From the NCBI RefSeq assembly GCF_026625705.1, contig NZ_CP113059.1, positions 3,658,001 to 3,722,000 on the forward strand: DNA of 64,000 nt. The letters run 5' to 3'. The first letter of the stretch is position 1, and every line of letters starts with the position of its first letter. Shown here one piece after another: positions 8,374 to 18,695 of this stretch. A program made the translations under genes and the position numbers. The notes beneath the pieces are model-generated. The model made no database searches. It was not told the DNA's origin and saw only the letters and a list, made by a program, of their open reading frames with translations. This DNA is from Pedobacter sp. SL55 (GTDB lineage Bacteria; Bacteroidota; Bacteroidia; Sphingobacteriales; Sphingobacteriaceae).

Positions 8374-9480
8374 TTAATTTTTAGTGTAGCCTAGAATTAA
8401 TTTTGCCGTTTTTTCTGACGCTCCAGCCTCTCCCATCAATTGGTGTAAATTTTCATAACCTACCAGCATTTTTGTTCTTCCACTTCCAGTAATAATGGCA
8501 ACTAATTCTGTGGTTATTTTTTCTTTTGAGCAATCTTCTTGAATTAACTCGGTAACTATTTTTCTATCTACAATTAAATTAACCAAAGAAATAAACTTAA
8601 TTTTAACCAGTAACCTAGCAATAGCAATAGAAACAGTGCCACCTTTGTAAACCACCACTTGCGGCACATTAAACAAAGCGGTTTCTAAAGTTGCAGTTCC
8701 AGATGCTACAATGGCAGCATGTGCATGGTGTAGTAAATCATAAGTTTGGTTAAATACCAATAAGGCGTTGTTTTCGCCTATAAATTGTTGGTAATACTCG
8801 GCAGTAAAAGTTGGAGCAGCGGCTATAACAAATTGATAATCGTCAAATTTGTTCATCACACTCAACATCACAGGCAATAACCTTTCTATTTCCTGTTTTC
8901 TACTTCCAGGCAAAAGCGCAATAATTGGTTGTGCTGTTAGTTTATTTTGTTCTCTAAAATCTTCATTCGCAGAAAAGTCAGAAATCTCATCTAACAAAGG
9001 GTTGCCTACATAATCTACCTCCATACCCCAATCTTTGTAGAAAGCAACTTCAAATGGCAAAATACAGAACATGTGATCAACAATTCTTTTGATTTTGAGT
9101 ACCCGCTTTTGGTTCCAAGCCCAAACCTTTGGAGAAATATAATAACAAACTTTAATGCCATGTTCTTTGGCAAACTCAGCAATTTTCAAGTTAAAACCTG
9201 GAAAATCTATCAAAACCAATACATCAGGCTGGTAGGCTAATAAATCTGCTTTGCAGGCTTTTAGATTTTTAAAAATGGTACGCAGGTTAAACAATACCTC
9301 GGTAAAGCCCATAAAGGCCATATCTGCATAGTGCTTTACCAACTCTCCTCCTTCGGCCTGCATTTTATCGCCACCAAAGTACCTAAATTCGGCATCTAAA
9401 TCCTCTATTTTTAGTGCTTTCATTAAATTGGCGCCGTGCAAATCGCCAGAAGCCTCGCCTGCTATTAAGTAGTATTTCAT
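8374..9480 (-). CDS. lpxB: Lipid-A-disaccharide synthase
   Basis: A 368-residue GT19 glycosyltransferase. LpxB condenses UDP-2,3-diacylglucosamine with lipid X to make the lipid A disaccharide at the inner membrane. Supporting motifs are AGEASGDLHGANLM at the N terminus, GGDKMQAEGGE, DFPGFNLKIA, SPKVWAWNQKR and LLPGSRKQEI, then the C-terminal VASGTATLETALF and VVYKGG. Length is normal. It lies last in a minus-strand run surE, small membrane protein, lpxB that ends at a terminator. Confidence 0.95.
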   Translation of the reverse strand: MKYYLIAGEASGDLHGANLMKALKIEDLDAEFRYFGGDKMQAEGGELVKHYADMAFMGFTEVLFNLRTIFKNLKACKADLLAYQPDVLVLIDFPGFNLKIAEFAKEHGIKVCYYISPKVWAWNQKRVLKIKRIVDHMFCILPFEVAFYKDWGMEVDYVGNPLLDEISDFSANEDFREQNKLTAQPIIALLPGSRKQEIERLLPVMLSVMNKFDDYQFVIAAAPTFTAEYYQQFIGENNALLVFNQTYDLLHHAHAAIVASGTATLETALFNVPQVVVYKGGTVSIAIARLLVKIKFISLVNLIVDRKIVTELIQEDCSKEKITTELVAIITGSGRTKMLVGYENLHQLMGEAGASEKTAKLILGYTKN

Positions 9481-9598
9481 TGCTAGATATGAGTATTGAG
9501 ATGTGAGATACGAGACATTACTTCTTAATGGATTAGTATTTAGAAAAAAAGTTCTCGGCTAACCGATTAACCAAATCAACAATTAACCAGTAAACACG

Positions 9599-9880
9599 CT
9601 AAACTTCCTGCATTATTTTATAGAAAAAGAAAACAAAGGCACATAAAAAAGTGGCGCTTACAATTCCTCGTCCAATATTTTCTTTATTGATTTTGTTGAA
9701 GTAATTTACCCAAACCAAATTAACCGCTACGCAACCAATAAGCAATAAATCTGCTTTTTTAAACACAGTAGTGTGGTGCATTAGGTACCAAGCAATAGAA
9801 CCTAAAATTAACGGACTGCCCAAGCCAATGGCCAGGCCAACCAACACATGGTTTTTTATGGAATAAAATAGCTTTGCCAT
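9599..9880 (-). CDS. Small membrane protein between surE and lpxB
   Basis: A 93-residue protein with three predicted membrane helices (about residues 12-33, 43-61, 71-88). No catalytic motif was seen. It begins directly after the surE stop codon and lpxB follows on the same strand, so it is probably co-transcribed with them. Function unknown. Confidence 0.7.
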   Translation of the reverse strand: MAKLFYSIKNHVLVGLAIGLGSPLILGSIAWYLMHHTTVFKKADLLLIGCVAVNLVWVNYFNKINKENIGRGIVSATFLCAFVFFFYKIMQEV

Positions 9881-9881
9881 C

Positions 9882-10703
9882 CTATCCTAAATTAGCACCG
9901 TCGGCACCGGCTGTTTTTTTAGGTTGATCAACATCCCCGGTAAAATCCCAAGTATTTAAAATTTGGATGGCATGGTGCGCCGTTAAATCAAACTGTACAG
10001 GCACTACCGAGGCGTAACCATGATCTAAAGCCCAAACATCAGTATCTTCGCCCTTGTCATAATTTTCAAAAACTCCAGTTAACCAATAATATGGTCGGCG
10101 ATAAGGGTCTTGGCGCTCGTCAAAATCTTCTGCCCATTTGGCATTGGCCTGCCTACAGATTTTTATTCCTTTAATTTGATCTCCTTTAGGGAAGTTTACA
10201 TTTAGCAAAGTGCCTTCTGGTAATCCGTTAGCCAACACTTGCTCCGTAATTTGCTTGATGTATTTCTTGCAGTGCGAAAAATCGGCATCTTGCGCAAAAT
10301 CATCCATAGAAAAGCCAATAGATGGAATTTTTTCTATCGCTCCTTCTACCGCTGCAGACATGGTGCCTGAGTAAATTACATTGATAGAGTTATTCAATCC
10401 GTGGTTGATACCCGAAACACATAAATCTGGCTTTTTACCTTTAAAAACTTTATTTACTGCTAATTTAACACAATCTACAGGCGTACCAGAGCATTTGTAC
10501 ATTTCAATTGGCGGATAAAGATTTACCTTATCAAACCGCAAAGGTTTACCAATGGCGATGGCGTGCCCCATTCCAGATTGTGGCCCGTCTGGCGCTACTA
10601 CAGTCACATTTCCTATCTCGCTCATTACCTCAATTAGCGCTTTAATGCCCGTTGCGGTAATTCCATCATCGTTAACTACTAATATAGAAGGTTTAGTTTT
10701 CAT
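9882..10703 (-). CDS. surE: 5'/3'-nucleotidase SurE
   Basis: A 273-residue metal-dependent nucleoside monophosphatase. The metal site VNDDG (residues 10-14), the loop DGPQSGMGHAI, SGTPVDCVKLA and VSGINHGLN are all present, as expected for SurE. It dephosphorylates nucleoside 5'- or 3'-monophosphates, with roles in stress and nucleotide salvage. The tail after about residue 255 is a short Lys/Ala/Gly-rich extension. It is the first gene of the surE-lpxB transcript and has a -7 box upstream. Confidence 0.95.
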   Translation of the reverse strand: MKTKPSILVVNDDGITATGIKALIEVMSEIGNVTVVAPDGPQSGMGHAIAIGKPLRFDKVNLYPPIEMYKCSGTPVDCVKLAVNKVFKGKKPDLCVSGINHGLNNSINVIYSGTMSAAVEGAIEKIPSIGFSMDDFAQDADFSHCKKYIKQITEQVLANGLPEGTLLNVNFPKGDQIKGIKICRQANAKWAEDFDERQDPYRRPYYWLTGVFENYDKGEDTDVWALDHGYASVVPVQFDLTAHHAIQILNTWDFTGDVDQPKKTAGADGANLG

Positions 10704-10796
10704 TTTTATGATTTTTTATTTGTGGATGAATGACTGTTGTCTATTTACATAGATCATATTGGAAAAGCCACTACAGTTCGCACCCTCAAAAATACA

Positions 10797-10804
10797 AGAT
10801 TTTA
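10797..10804 (-). promoter_or_regulatory. Candidate -7 box for the surE operon
   Basis: On the minus strand TATTTTTG matches TAnnTTTG, about 94 bases upstream of the surE start codon. Confidence 0.45.
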
Positions 10805-10868
10805 TGCGAATAGCCCCAACTCAAACTTTTTAATTCTGTGCAACATCACTTAAATATAATTGTCTTTG

Positions 10869-10876
10869 TATATTTG
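10869..10876 (+). promoter_or_regulatory. -7 box of the M16 protease gene, deciding its start
   Basis: TATATTTG matches TAnnTTTG. Transcription should begin near 10882, downstream of the upstream ATG at 10878, so translation most likely starts at the ATG at 10896. Confidence 0.6.
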
Positions 10877-10895
10877 AATGATAACTTATTTCAAC

Positions 10896-13832
10896 ATGAA
10901 AATAAAACTAATACTATTTGCGTGCCTGCTTTTTGTAGGTTCAAATTTAGTAGCCCAAACGGCCACTTACCAGTGGAAAACGGCTACCGCGGGCGGTTAC
11001 ACTTACAAGTATGTAACCAACGACCCTTCTAAAACACGTTTCTATACACTCAAAAATGGCTTGACGGTAATTTTATCGCCAAACTACAAAGAACCAAAAA
11101 TTGAGTATCGCATGAGCATTAGAGCTGGTAGCAATACCGACCCTAAAAATGCCACTGGTTTAGCACATTATTTAGAGCACCTTTTGTTTAAAGGAACCGA
11201 TAAATTTGGTACTGCCGATTGGGCAAAAGAGAAACCTTTATTGGCTAAAATAGATGCGCTGTACGAAAAGTATAACAAAACCACCGACCCAGCGCAACGT
11301 AAAGAGATTTACAAAGAAATAGATAAAGTTTCTGGCGAGGCATCTAACTTCTCTATTGCAAACGAGTATGATAAAATGATGCAAGGCATTGGCGGCAACT
11401 CTACCAATGCACACACTTGGTACGAAGAGACCGTTTACAACGAAGATTTCCCTTCTAACGCCACTGATAAGTTTTTAGCTATTCAAGCAGAGCGTTTCCG
11501 CAACCCGATCTTCCGTATTTTCCACACCGAGCTAGAGGCTGTTTACGAAGAGAAAAACAGAGGCTTAGACAACGACAGCTGGAAATTGGATGAAGAAATG
11601 ATGGCGAAATTGTTTCCTACACATAACTACGGGCAACAAACTACCATTGGTACTATTGAGCATTTAAAAAATCCATCGTTGGTAGAAATTAGAAACTACT
11701 ATAATAAATACTACGTACCTAACAACATGGCACTCATTTTAGCTGGCGATTTAAACCCAGATGAAATGATCAAGAAAGTAGACAAGGCTTTTAGTTATAT
11801 GATTGCTAAACCAGTTAGCCTTTATAACCCAGCACCAGAAAAACCATTAACGCAAATCCAAAAAGTTGATGTTTATGGTCCAAGTGCCGAAGCTGTAGAA
11901 ATCTACTATCGCGGATACGCCCAAAATACCAAAGAAAGTTTAATGCTTTCGCTAATTAGAAGTATTTTAACTAATGGAAAAGCCGGTTTGTTTGACATTA
12001 ACTTAAACAAACAACAAAAGGTTTTGAAAGCAAATGCTTCTTACCAACAAATGAAAGATTATGGTGTGTTCAACTTATCGGCACAGCCAAAACAAGGACA
12101 AAGTTTAGATGAGGTAACCAAACTTTTATTGGAGCAAATACAAGCTTTAAAAGATGGCAAGTTTGATGACGAATTGTTAAAGGCTATTGTTGCAAATGGA
12201 AAACTCAGTTTCTTACAGGCTTTTGACAACAACGGAAGAAGAACAGATAACCTCTCTAATGAATTTATCTTAAACAGAGGTACTGGCTGGGATAAATCAT
12301 TAGCAGAATTAGATGAAACTGCTAAAATTACCAAAGCACAGGTAGTAGCTTTTGCTAAAACTTTCTTTAAAGACAACTACGTAATTGGTTACAAACACAA
12401 AGGCGAAGACAAAAATACCATTAAGGTAGAAAAACCAGCTATCACACCTATCAATGCTAACGCTGGCCTTACTTCTCCGTTTGTAAAAAATATTTTAGAA
12501 GCCCCAATTAAGCCAATTGCGCCTAAGTTTTTAGACTACCAAAAAGACATCACTTTTGGCAAATCGGGCATTGCAGAAGTAATGACTATTAAAAATACAG
12601 AAAACGCTATCTTTAGAATGAGTTACCGTTTTAATATGGGTACTAACAACTACAAGCTGTTGCAATATGCAGCCTCGTATTTGCCTTTCTTAAGTACTGA
12701 TAAATATACTGCCGAAGAACTAAGCAAGCAGTTTTACAACATTGCTTGTACTTACAGTTTAAATGTTGGTACAGAAACTACCACCATTAACGTTAGTGGT
12801 TTGCAAGAGAACTTTGATAAAGCAGTAGCTTTGGTTGAGCACATTTTTGCCAATGTAAAAGCAAACGAAAAAGCATTGGCAGAGCTGAAAAGCAGCATCT
12901 TAAAATCTAGAGAGAATGCCAAACTAAACAAAGGTGCCATTATGAATGGCTTAACTTCCTATGCACAATACGGCAGTTTAAATCCTTTTAACAATGTTTT
13001 AAGTAACGAAGATGTAAAGAACATTAAAGCAGAAGATTTAATTTACACCCTTAAAAACTTAAACAACTACGAGCATGTAATTACCTACTATGGACCTAAA
13101 GATTTAGCGGCGTTTACAGCGAACATCCAAAAGGCGCATGCTTTGCCTAAAGAATTTACGCCAGCTGCACCAGCTAAAACCTACACCTATACCGTGCAAG
13201 ACTCTAACAAAGTTTACTTTGCCAATTACGATATGGTACAATCAGAAATACGTTGGTTAAGAAATACAGGTTTATACAACAAAGCAGATGGTGCAAATAT
13301 AGAAGTATTTAACAACTACTTTGGCGGTGGCATGGGTTCGGTAGTTTTCCAAACCATTAGAGAGTCTAAAGCATTGGCTTATTCTACTTTCGCTACCTAT
13401 GCATCGCCAGATAGAGCAGATAAGCAATACAGCATGGTAGCTTACGTGGGTAGCCAAGCAGATAAAATGAACGATGCAGTTGCCGGCATGAACGAACTTT
13501 TAAATGTATTGCCTAAAAGCGAGAAAACATTTGAAGGCGCTAAAACTAATTTATTGGCCAATTACGAATCAGACAGGGTGTTGAAAGATGCTATTTTTGG
13601 TTACTATTTTGCCGATAAAAAGTTAAGTTATAATTACGATTCTAGAATAGATAGATACAAAGAAATTAAGCCAATCACTTTTGATAACATCAACACTTTT
13701 CATCAACAAAAAATAGCTAACAAGCCTTATACTTATTTAATTGTGGCTTCAGATAAAAGAGTGAAACAAGAAGATATGGCTAAATTTGGTGCCGTTAAAA
13801 CCTTAACTTTAGAAGAGATTTTCGGTTACTAA
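10896..13832 (+). CDS. Secreted M16 (insulinase/pitrilysin) zinc peptidase
   Basis: A 978-residue two-half M16 protease. A signal peptide (residues 1-21, cleavage after VAQ) points to the periplasm. The inverted zinc motif HYLEH lies at residues 91-95 and the distal glutamate is in LEAVYEEKNRG. The second half (about 500-978) is the inactive M16 domain that closes the peptide chamber. The family degrades peptides and small proteins. The start at 10896 is chosen over 10878 because it gives the cleanest signal peptide and the -7 box sits at 10869-10876. The gene is monocistronic and followed by a terminator. Confidence 0.92.
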   Translation: MKIKLILFACLLFVGSNLVAQTATYQWKTATAGGYTYKYVTNDPSKTRFYTLKNGLTVILSPNYKEPKIEYRMSIRAGSNTDPKNATGLAHYLEHLLFKGTDKFGTADWAKEKPLLAKIDALYEKYNKTTDPAQRKEIYKEIDKVSGEASNFSIANEYDKMMQGIGGNSTNAHTWYEETVYNEDFPSNATDKFLAIQAERFRNPIFRIFHTELEAVYEEKNRGLDNDSWKLDEEMMAKLFPTHNYGQQTTIGTIEHLKNPSLVEIRNYYNKYYVPNNMALILAGDLNPDEMIKKVDKAFSYMIAKPVSLYNPAPEKPLTQIQKVDVYGPSAEAVEIYYRGYAQNTKESLMLSLIRSILTNGKAGLFDINLNKQQKVLKANASYQQMKDYGVFNLSAQPKQGQSLDEVTKLLLEQIQALKDGKFDDELLKAIVANGKLSFLQAFDNNGRRTDNLSNEFILNRGTGWDKSLAELDETAKITKAQVVAFAKTFFKDNYVIGYKHKGEDKNTIKVEKPAITPINANAGLTSPFVKNILEAPIKPIAPKFLDYQKDITFGKSGIAEVMTIKNTENAIFRMSYRFNMGTNNYKLLQYAASYLPFLSTDKYTAEELSKQFYNIACTYSLNVGTETTTINVSGLQENFDKAVALVEHIFANVKANEKALAELKSSILKSRENAKLNKGAIMNGLTSYAQYGSLNPFNNVLSNEDVKNIKAEDLIYTLKNLNNYEHVITYYGPKDLAAFTANIQKAHALPKEFTPAAPAKTYTYTVQDSNKVYFANYDMVQSEIRWLRNTGLYNKADGANIEVFNNYFGGGMGSVVFQTIRESKALAYSTFATYASPDRADKQYSMVAYVGSQADKMNDAVAGMNELLNVLPKSEKTFEGAKTNLLANYESDRVLKDAIFGYYFADKKLSYNYDSRIDRYKEIKPITFDNINTFHQQKIANKPYTYLIVASDKRVKQEDMAKFGAVKTLTLEEIFGY

Positions 13833-13869
13833 GCATATCACTAATTACTTAGGTGCTGTAAAGAGCTCC

Positions 13870-13908
13870 AAACCCCCAAAAGTTTAAATGCTATTGGGGG
13901 TTTTTAAT
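13870..13908 (+). terminator. Terminator of the M16 protease gene
   Basis: A perfect 10-bp stem, AAACCCCCAA (13870-13879) with TTGGGGGTTT (13894-13903), is followed by a T-rich tail. Confidence 0.85.
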
Positions 13909-14029
13909 TTTCTAAATTGATGTTCTGGCTTATGCCACATTGGCGAGGACGAAAATGTTTAAACTGACTTTGTCGGCGTTCCCGCTAACAAATAATAGGT
14001 TTCGAATACCTTTAATTTATCAGCTAAAT

Positions 14030-14062
14030 AAAAAAATAGGCTGGATATTAAACCCAGCCTAT
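14030..14062 (-). terminator. Terminator of the Nudix-type regulator gene
   Basis: On the minus strand a 9-bp stem (14036-14044 with 14054-14062) is followed by a T-run (A-run at 14030-14036 on the plus strand). Confidence 0.8.
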
Positions 14063-14121
14063 AATAAAGTTGATTAAAATTAAAGCATCAAAGCCACTTT
14101 ACGCCTGATACCTGAAGACTC

Positions 14122-14811
14122 TTAAAAAGAAATCTCTTTACCAAAAAGCTTGTTGTACTTACGTTTATCGAACTTATACAAAGTAGCTGCCCTAAAAGAA
14201 ACGCCTCGCTGTTTTTCTTCCAGCTCTTTCAGTACCTTAAAGCTTAAAATCTTTTTCCTGAAATTACGTTTATCTAGCTTTTTGCCCAAAATTAACTCAT
14301 AAACACTTTGCACTTGGGTAAGCGTAAATTTCTCCGGCAACAACTCGAAAGCTAAAGGCAGGTGTTTAATTCTGCGCTTAATTTTTTCTAAACCTTTGTT
14401 TAAAATATGCTGATGATCAAAAGCCAATTTTGGCAGTGTAGCCACATTTACCCATTGTGCTTTTTTAGCGTAGCTACTTAAAGGCTTCAAAGGTTTATCT
14501 CCTCCTAACCTTAACATGGCATAGTAGGCTACCGAGATTACCCTACCTTGGGGATGCCTATCTACATCGCCAAAAGCATAATATTGCTCCATGTAGATAT
14601 CGCCCAAGCCCGTAAGCTCTTTTAAGATACGTTGCGCCGATTGGTCTACACTTTCGTCTTTGCCAACCAAATTACCAGGCAAAGCCCACCAATCTTTAAA
14701 TGGATCTTCGTTACGCTCAATGAGCAAGATTTTTAATTCTGTACCATCAAAACCGAAAAGCACACAATCTATAGAGACTGCAAAATCGAAACCGGGGGTA
14801 TTTTCTATCAA
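14122..14811 (-). CDS. Nudix-domain transcriptional regulator (NrtR/AraR-like)
   Basis: A 229-residue protein with an N-terminal Nudix fold (about 8-145) and a C-terminal winged-helix region (about 155-225, with FTLTQVQSVYELILGK). The Nudix box aligns as GNLVGKDES then AQRILKELTGL: the REUxEE core has become RILKEL, so two catalytic glutamates are lost. That pattern is typical of Nudix-derived sugar or NAD-metabolite sensing repressors rather than hydrolases. It is divergent from pfkA, with a palindromic operator between them, so it probably controls pfkA and perhaps itself. The start codon is TTG; no ATG is available in frame before an upstream stop. The ligand is unknown. Confidence 0.8.
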   Translation of the reverse strand: MIENTPGFDFAVSIDCVLFGFDGTELKILLIERNEDPFKDWWALPGNLVGKDESVDQSAQRILKELTGLGDIYMEQYYAFGDVDRHPQGRVISVAYYAMLRLGGDKPLKPLSSYAKKAQWVNVATLPKLAFDHQHILNKGLEKIKRRIKHLPLAFELLPEKFTLTQVQSVYELILGKKLDKRNFRKKILSFKVLKELEEKQRGVSFRAATLYKFDKRKYNKLFGKEISF

Positions 14812-14893
14812 AACTGAGGTTTTAAAAGTTTAAAATTTGAAACAAAATAAAGACACTTATTTCGTTAATTCATAAATTTTTTGAAAAAAAATT

Positions 14894-14923
14894 ACTTAGT
14901 GTAAAAAATACACGTTATATTCG
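14894..14923 (+). promoter_or_regulatory. pfkA promoter with inverted-repeat operator
   Basis: CTTAGTGTA at 14895-14903 and TACAC at 14909-14913 form an inverted repeat (GTGTA-AAAAA-TACAC). A -7-like box TATATTCG follows at 14916-14923, ten bases upstream of the pfkA ATG. The same half-site and spacing recur upstream of the candidate small RNA at 18645-18675. Proposed binding site for the divergently encoded Nudix-type regulator; the binding is inferred. Confidence 0.55.
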
Positions 14924-14933
14924 TGTAATCAGA

Positions 14934-15923
14934 ATGAAACCAAATATCAAGAACATAGCAGTATTGACCTCTGGAGGCGATGCGCCAGGCATGAATGCCT
15001 GCATTAGAGCTGTTGTGCGCACTGGAATTTATCATGGCAGAAACATGTTCGGTGTAGTACAAGGCTACCAAGGTTTAATTAATAACAACATTATTTCAAT
15101 GAACGCCCGTTCTGTAAGCAATATTTTACACATGGGCGGCACCATCCTTAAAACAGCCAGATGTCTGGAGTTTAAAGAAGATGCTGGAATGGAAATCGCT
15201 TTTAAGCACTTAAAGGAAAAAGAGATTGATGGATTAGTAGTCATTGGCGGCGATGGTACTTTTACCGGAGCAAAAAGATTCGGCGAAAAGTTTGGCATCA
15301 ACGTAATTGGCGTACCAGGCACCATAGATAACGATCTTTATGGCTCAGATTTTACTTTAGGTTATGATACCGCTATTAATACGGTAATAGAAGCTATAGA
15401 TAAGATTAGAGACACGGCCGATCTGCACGACAGGCTATTCTTTATTGAAGTAATGGGCCGCGATTCGGGCTGCATCGCTCTGCGAAGTGCCATTGCCAGC
15501 GGTGCTGAAGCTGTACTTTTACCTGAAAGAGAAACCTCATTAAAAGAGTTAATTACCAAACTGAAAGCAGGTGCTTCTACTAAAAAATCATCGAGCATTG
15601 TAATTGTTTCTGAGGGAAATAAATACGGCGGTGCTTACGATATTGCCAAAGCTGTAAAACGCAAGTTTACCCATTACGATACCAAAGTAACCATTTTAGG
15701 GCACCTGCAACGTGGTGGTAGCCCTAGCGGTTTCGACAGGATTTTGGGCAGTCGTTTAGGTTTTGCCGCTACCAATGCACTTATCAATGGCGAATCTATG
15801 AAAATGGTAGGTTTAAAAGGCAACGAAATTGGTCTAACCTCATTAAACGAAGCGCTGAGTGGCAAAAGCAACTACAAGTTAGAAGACGACTTACTGGAAA
15901 TGACACATGTATTATCTATATAG
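14934..15923 (+). CDS. pfkA: ATP-dependent 6-phosphofructokinase
   Basis: A 329-residue PFK-A enzyme that phosphorylates fructose 6-phosphate to fructose 1,6-bisphosphate, the committing step of glycolysis. Motifs: LTSGGDAPGMNACIRA (ATP site), GGDGTFTGA, GTIDND with the catalytic Asp, MGRDSG, and HLQRGGSPSGFDR. The Gly after GGD in the ATP site argues for ATP rather than pyrophosphate use. It is followed within 12 bases by a BadF-type kinase and then gap, making a sugar-catabolic block. Confidence 0.97.
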   Translation: MKPNIKNIAVLTSGGDAPGMNACIRAVVRTGIYHGRNMFGVVQGYQGLINNNIISMNARSVSNILHMGGTILKTARCLEFKEDAGMEIAFKHLKEKEIDGLVVIGGDGTFTGAKRFGEKFGINVIGVPGTIDNDLYGSDFTLGYDTAINTVIEAIDKIRDTADLHDRLFFIEVMGRDSGCIALRSAIASGAEAVLLPERETSLKELITKLKAGASTKKSSSIVIVSEGNKYGGAYDIAKAVKRKFTHYDTKVTILGHLQRGGSPSGFDRILGSRLGFAATNALINGESMKMVGLKGNEIGLTSLNEALSGKSNYKLEDDLLEMTHVLSI

Positions 15924-15935
15924 TGGAGAGCAGAG

Positions 15936-16778
15936 ATGATTGCAGTAGTATATAGCGGATCGAAAAATGCTTGCTGGAAAATATGGCAAGATGGCACCAC
16001 CATGATTGAAACACATACGGCGAGTGTAAACCCGTGTTTTAATGACCCGAAGCAAATACGCCAGTTATTAAGCAAAAACATTACCTTGATACACAACGCA
16101 GAAAACATTAAGAAAATCTATGTTTTTGCTGCTGGGGCTTCGGCCAAAGATAAACAAGACGAATTAGCCAGTACATTGGAGGCTTTTTTTGTAAACAGCA
16201 AAATAAAGGTAAGAGATGATGTGTATGGCGCCGCCATTGCAGCCTGCCACGATAAAACAGGTATTGTGGGTATTTTAGGCAGCGGAGCCAACTGCGCCTA
16301 TTATAATGGTAAGAAACCAGAAAACAATAACTATGGCTTAGGCTATATACTGGCAGATGAAGGCTCGGCCAATTATTTTGGGAAAATGCTATTGAAGAAT
16401 TTTCTGGAAGATAAAATTCCGGCAGATTTAAAAACGAAAATGGCCAACCAATACAGTCTAGATAGGCCAACTATTTTAGAAAGAGTATACAGGAAACCAC
16501 AAGTACAAACTTACCTTGCCTCATTTTTAGAATTTTATATCGAAAACAGGGAGCATAAATTTATTGAAACACTGGTATTACAAGGTTTCGAGAAATATTT
16601 CAGCACCTATATTATCCCTACTTTAGAAAAACACCCTGATGAAGAAATTCACTTTGTAGGCTCGGTAGCTGGTGCTTTTCAAGATCAACTTAGAGAAATA
16701 GCTAAAAAATATAACATCCAAATTATGTCGGTTACGAAAGAGCCAATACATAACATATTAAATTATTACAAGAATTAA
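15936..16778 (+). CDS. BadF/BadG-type sugar kinase (N-acetylglucosamine kinase-like)
   Basis: A 280-residue ASKHA-fold protein of the BadF/BadG/BcrA/BcrD group, which includes N-acetylglucosamine kinases. The phosphate-binding segments are present: a degenerate first loop (AVVYSGSKNACW), VGILGSGANCAYY with the second loop, ADEGSANYFGK, and VGSVAGAFQDQL. Its position directly after pfkA suggests phosphorylation of a sugar or amino sugar entering glycolysis. The usual Asp-Gly-Gly of the first phosphate loop is not evident (YSGS instead), so substrate and even activity are uncertain. Confidence 0.75.
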   Translation: MIAVVYSGSKNACWKIWQDGTTMIETHTASVNPCFNDPKQIRQLLSKNITLIHNAENIKKIYVFAAGASAKDKQDELASTLEAFFVNSKIKVRDDVYGAAIAACHDKTGIVGILGSGANCAYYNGKKPENNNYGLGYILADEGSANYFGKMLLKNFLEDKIPADLKTKMANQYSLDRPTILERVYRKPQVQTYLASFLEFYIENREHKFIETLVLQGFEKYFSTYIIPTLEKHPDEEIHFVGSVAGAFQDQLREIAKKYNIQIMSVTKEPIHNILNYYKN

Positions 16779-16782
16779 ATAA

Positions 16783-17896
<1,114 letters not shown>

Positions 17897-17921
17897 GCTT
17901 ATCCAAACCCAAAAATAGAAG

Positions 17922-17949
17922 GCGGTACTGAGAGGTACTGCTTTTTTTT
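17922..17949 (+). terminator. Terminator of gap
   Basis: GCGGTAC (17922-17928) pairs with GTACTGC (17935-17941), with one G-T pair, followed by eight T residues. The T-run is also the start of the tandem repeat array. Confidence 0.75.
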
Positions 17950-18432
17950 GTTGCTATGCATTTTGGATTAACCACAAAGACACGAAGAACGCAAAGGATT
18001 TTTATGGAGTTAGCGTGAAATTGCGATATAAATCGACTTCATAAGATTAATATCTTTTTTTATTTGTGCATCTGTGGCAAACCAAAAAATAGAAACCAAT
18101 ATTGCAAAAGCATTGTTTTTTTTGTTGCTATGCATTTTGGATTAACCACAAAGACACGAAGAACGCAAAGGATTTTATTGAATTGGAGTTAAATTGCGAT
18201 ATAAATCGAACTCATAAGATTAATATCTTTTTGATATTTTTGCATCTGTGGCAAACCAAAAAATAGAAACCAATATTGCAAAGCATACTGCTTTTTTTGT
18301 TGCTATGTATTTTGGATTAACCACAAAGACACGAAGAACACTAAGGTTTCTATGGAGTTAGCGTGAAATTGGGATATAAATCGACTTCATTAAATTAATA
18401 TCTTTTCGATATTTGTGCATCTGTGGCAAACC
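17942..18432. repeat. Three tandem copies of a 174-175-bp intergenic repeat
   Basis: The unit starts are marked by TTGCTATG at 17951, 18125 and 18300, giving periods of 174 and 175 bases. Each copy runs from a T-run through GGATTAACCACAAAGACACG and a variable centre to GCATCTGTGGCAAACC. The outer parts are imperfectly complementary (AACCACA / TGTGGCAAACC). No ORF crosses the array. The CATCTGTGGC half recurs at 38900, 51417 and 55803. Confidence 0.85.
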
Positions 18433-18644
18433 GCCCACATCAATGTTAACAAAAGTTTAATACACTATTATCAAATCTATTTTTTAAAAAATTTTATAAT
18501 CTGTTTCGCATTTTTGCGTTGTTATATCAGTTTTTGCGGAGCATAGCTGCACATAGTAAAGAATTTCATTATTGAAAATGTCTTTTTTTGCATAAACAAG
18601 CATACAAAAGTCATAAAAATGTCATAACAGCTGACAAAATAAAA

Positions 18645-18691
18645 TTTTCTTAGTGTAATATTTACACTAAGAAAAATAATACCTACATTTG
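18645..18691 (+). promoter_or_regulatory. Strong palindromic operator and -7 box of the candidate small RNA
   Basis: TTTTCTTAGTGTAA (18645-18658) and TTACACTAAGAAAA (18662-18675) are perfect 14-base inverted arms around TAT. TACATTTG at 18684-18691 is a perfect TAnnTTTG -7 box. The palindrome covers the -33 region, so a bound protein would block the promoter. The half-site CTTAGTGTA and 5-base inner spacing match the site upstream of pfkA. Confidence 0.65.
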
Positions 18692-18695
18692 TAGT

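Noticed and set aside
10878..10895. Upstream ATG of the M16 protease
   Set aside because: It lies only 2 bases after the -7 box, before the likely transcription start, and spoils the signal peptide.
17942..18432. Possible CRISPR array
   Set aside because: The units are 174-175 bp with no short-repeat/unique-spacer structure and no cas genes nearby.
18645..18675. Reading the 31-nt palindrome as a terminator
   Set aside because: It is AT-rich, has no T-run after it on either strand, and sits directly over a perfect -7 box.
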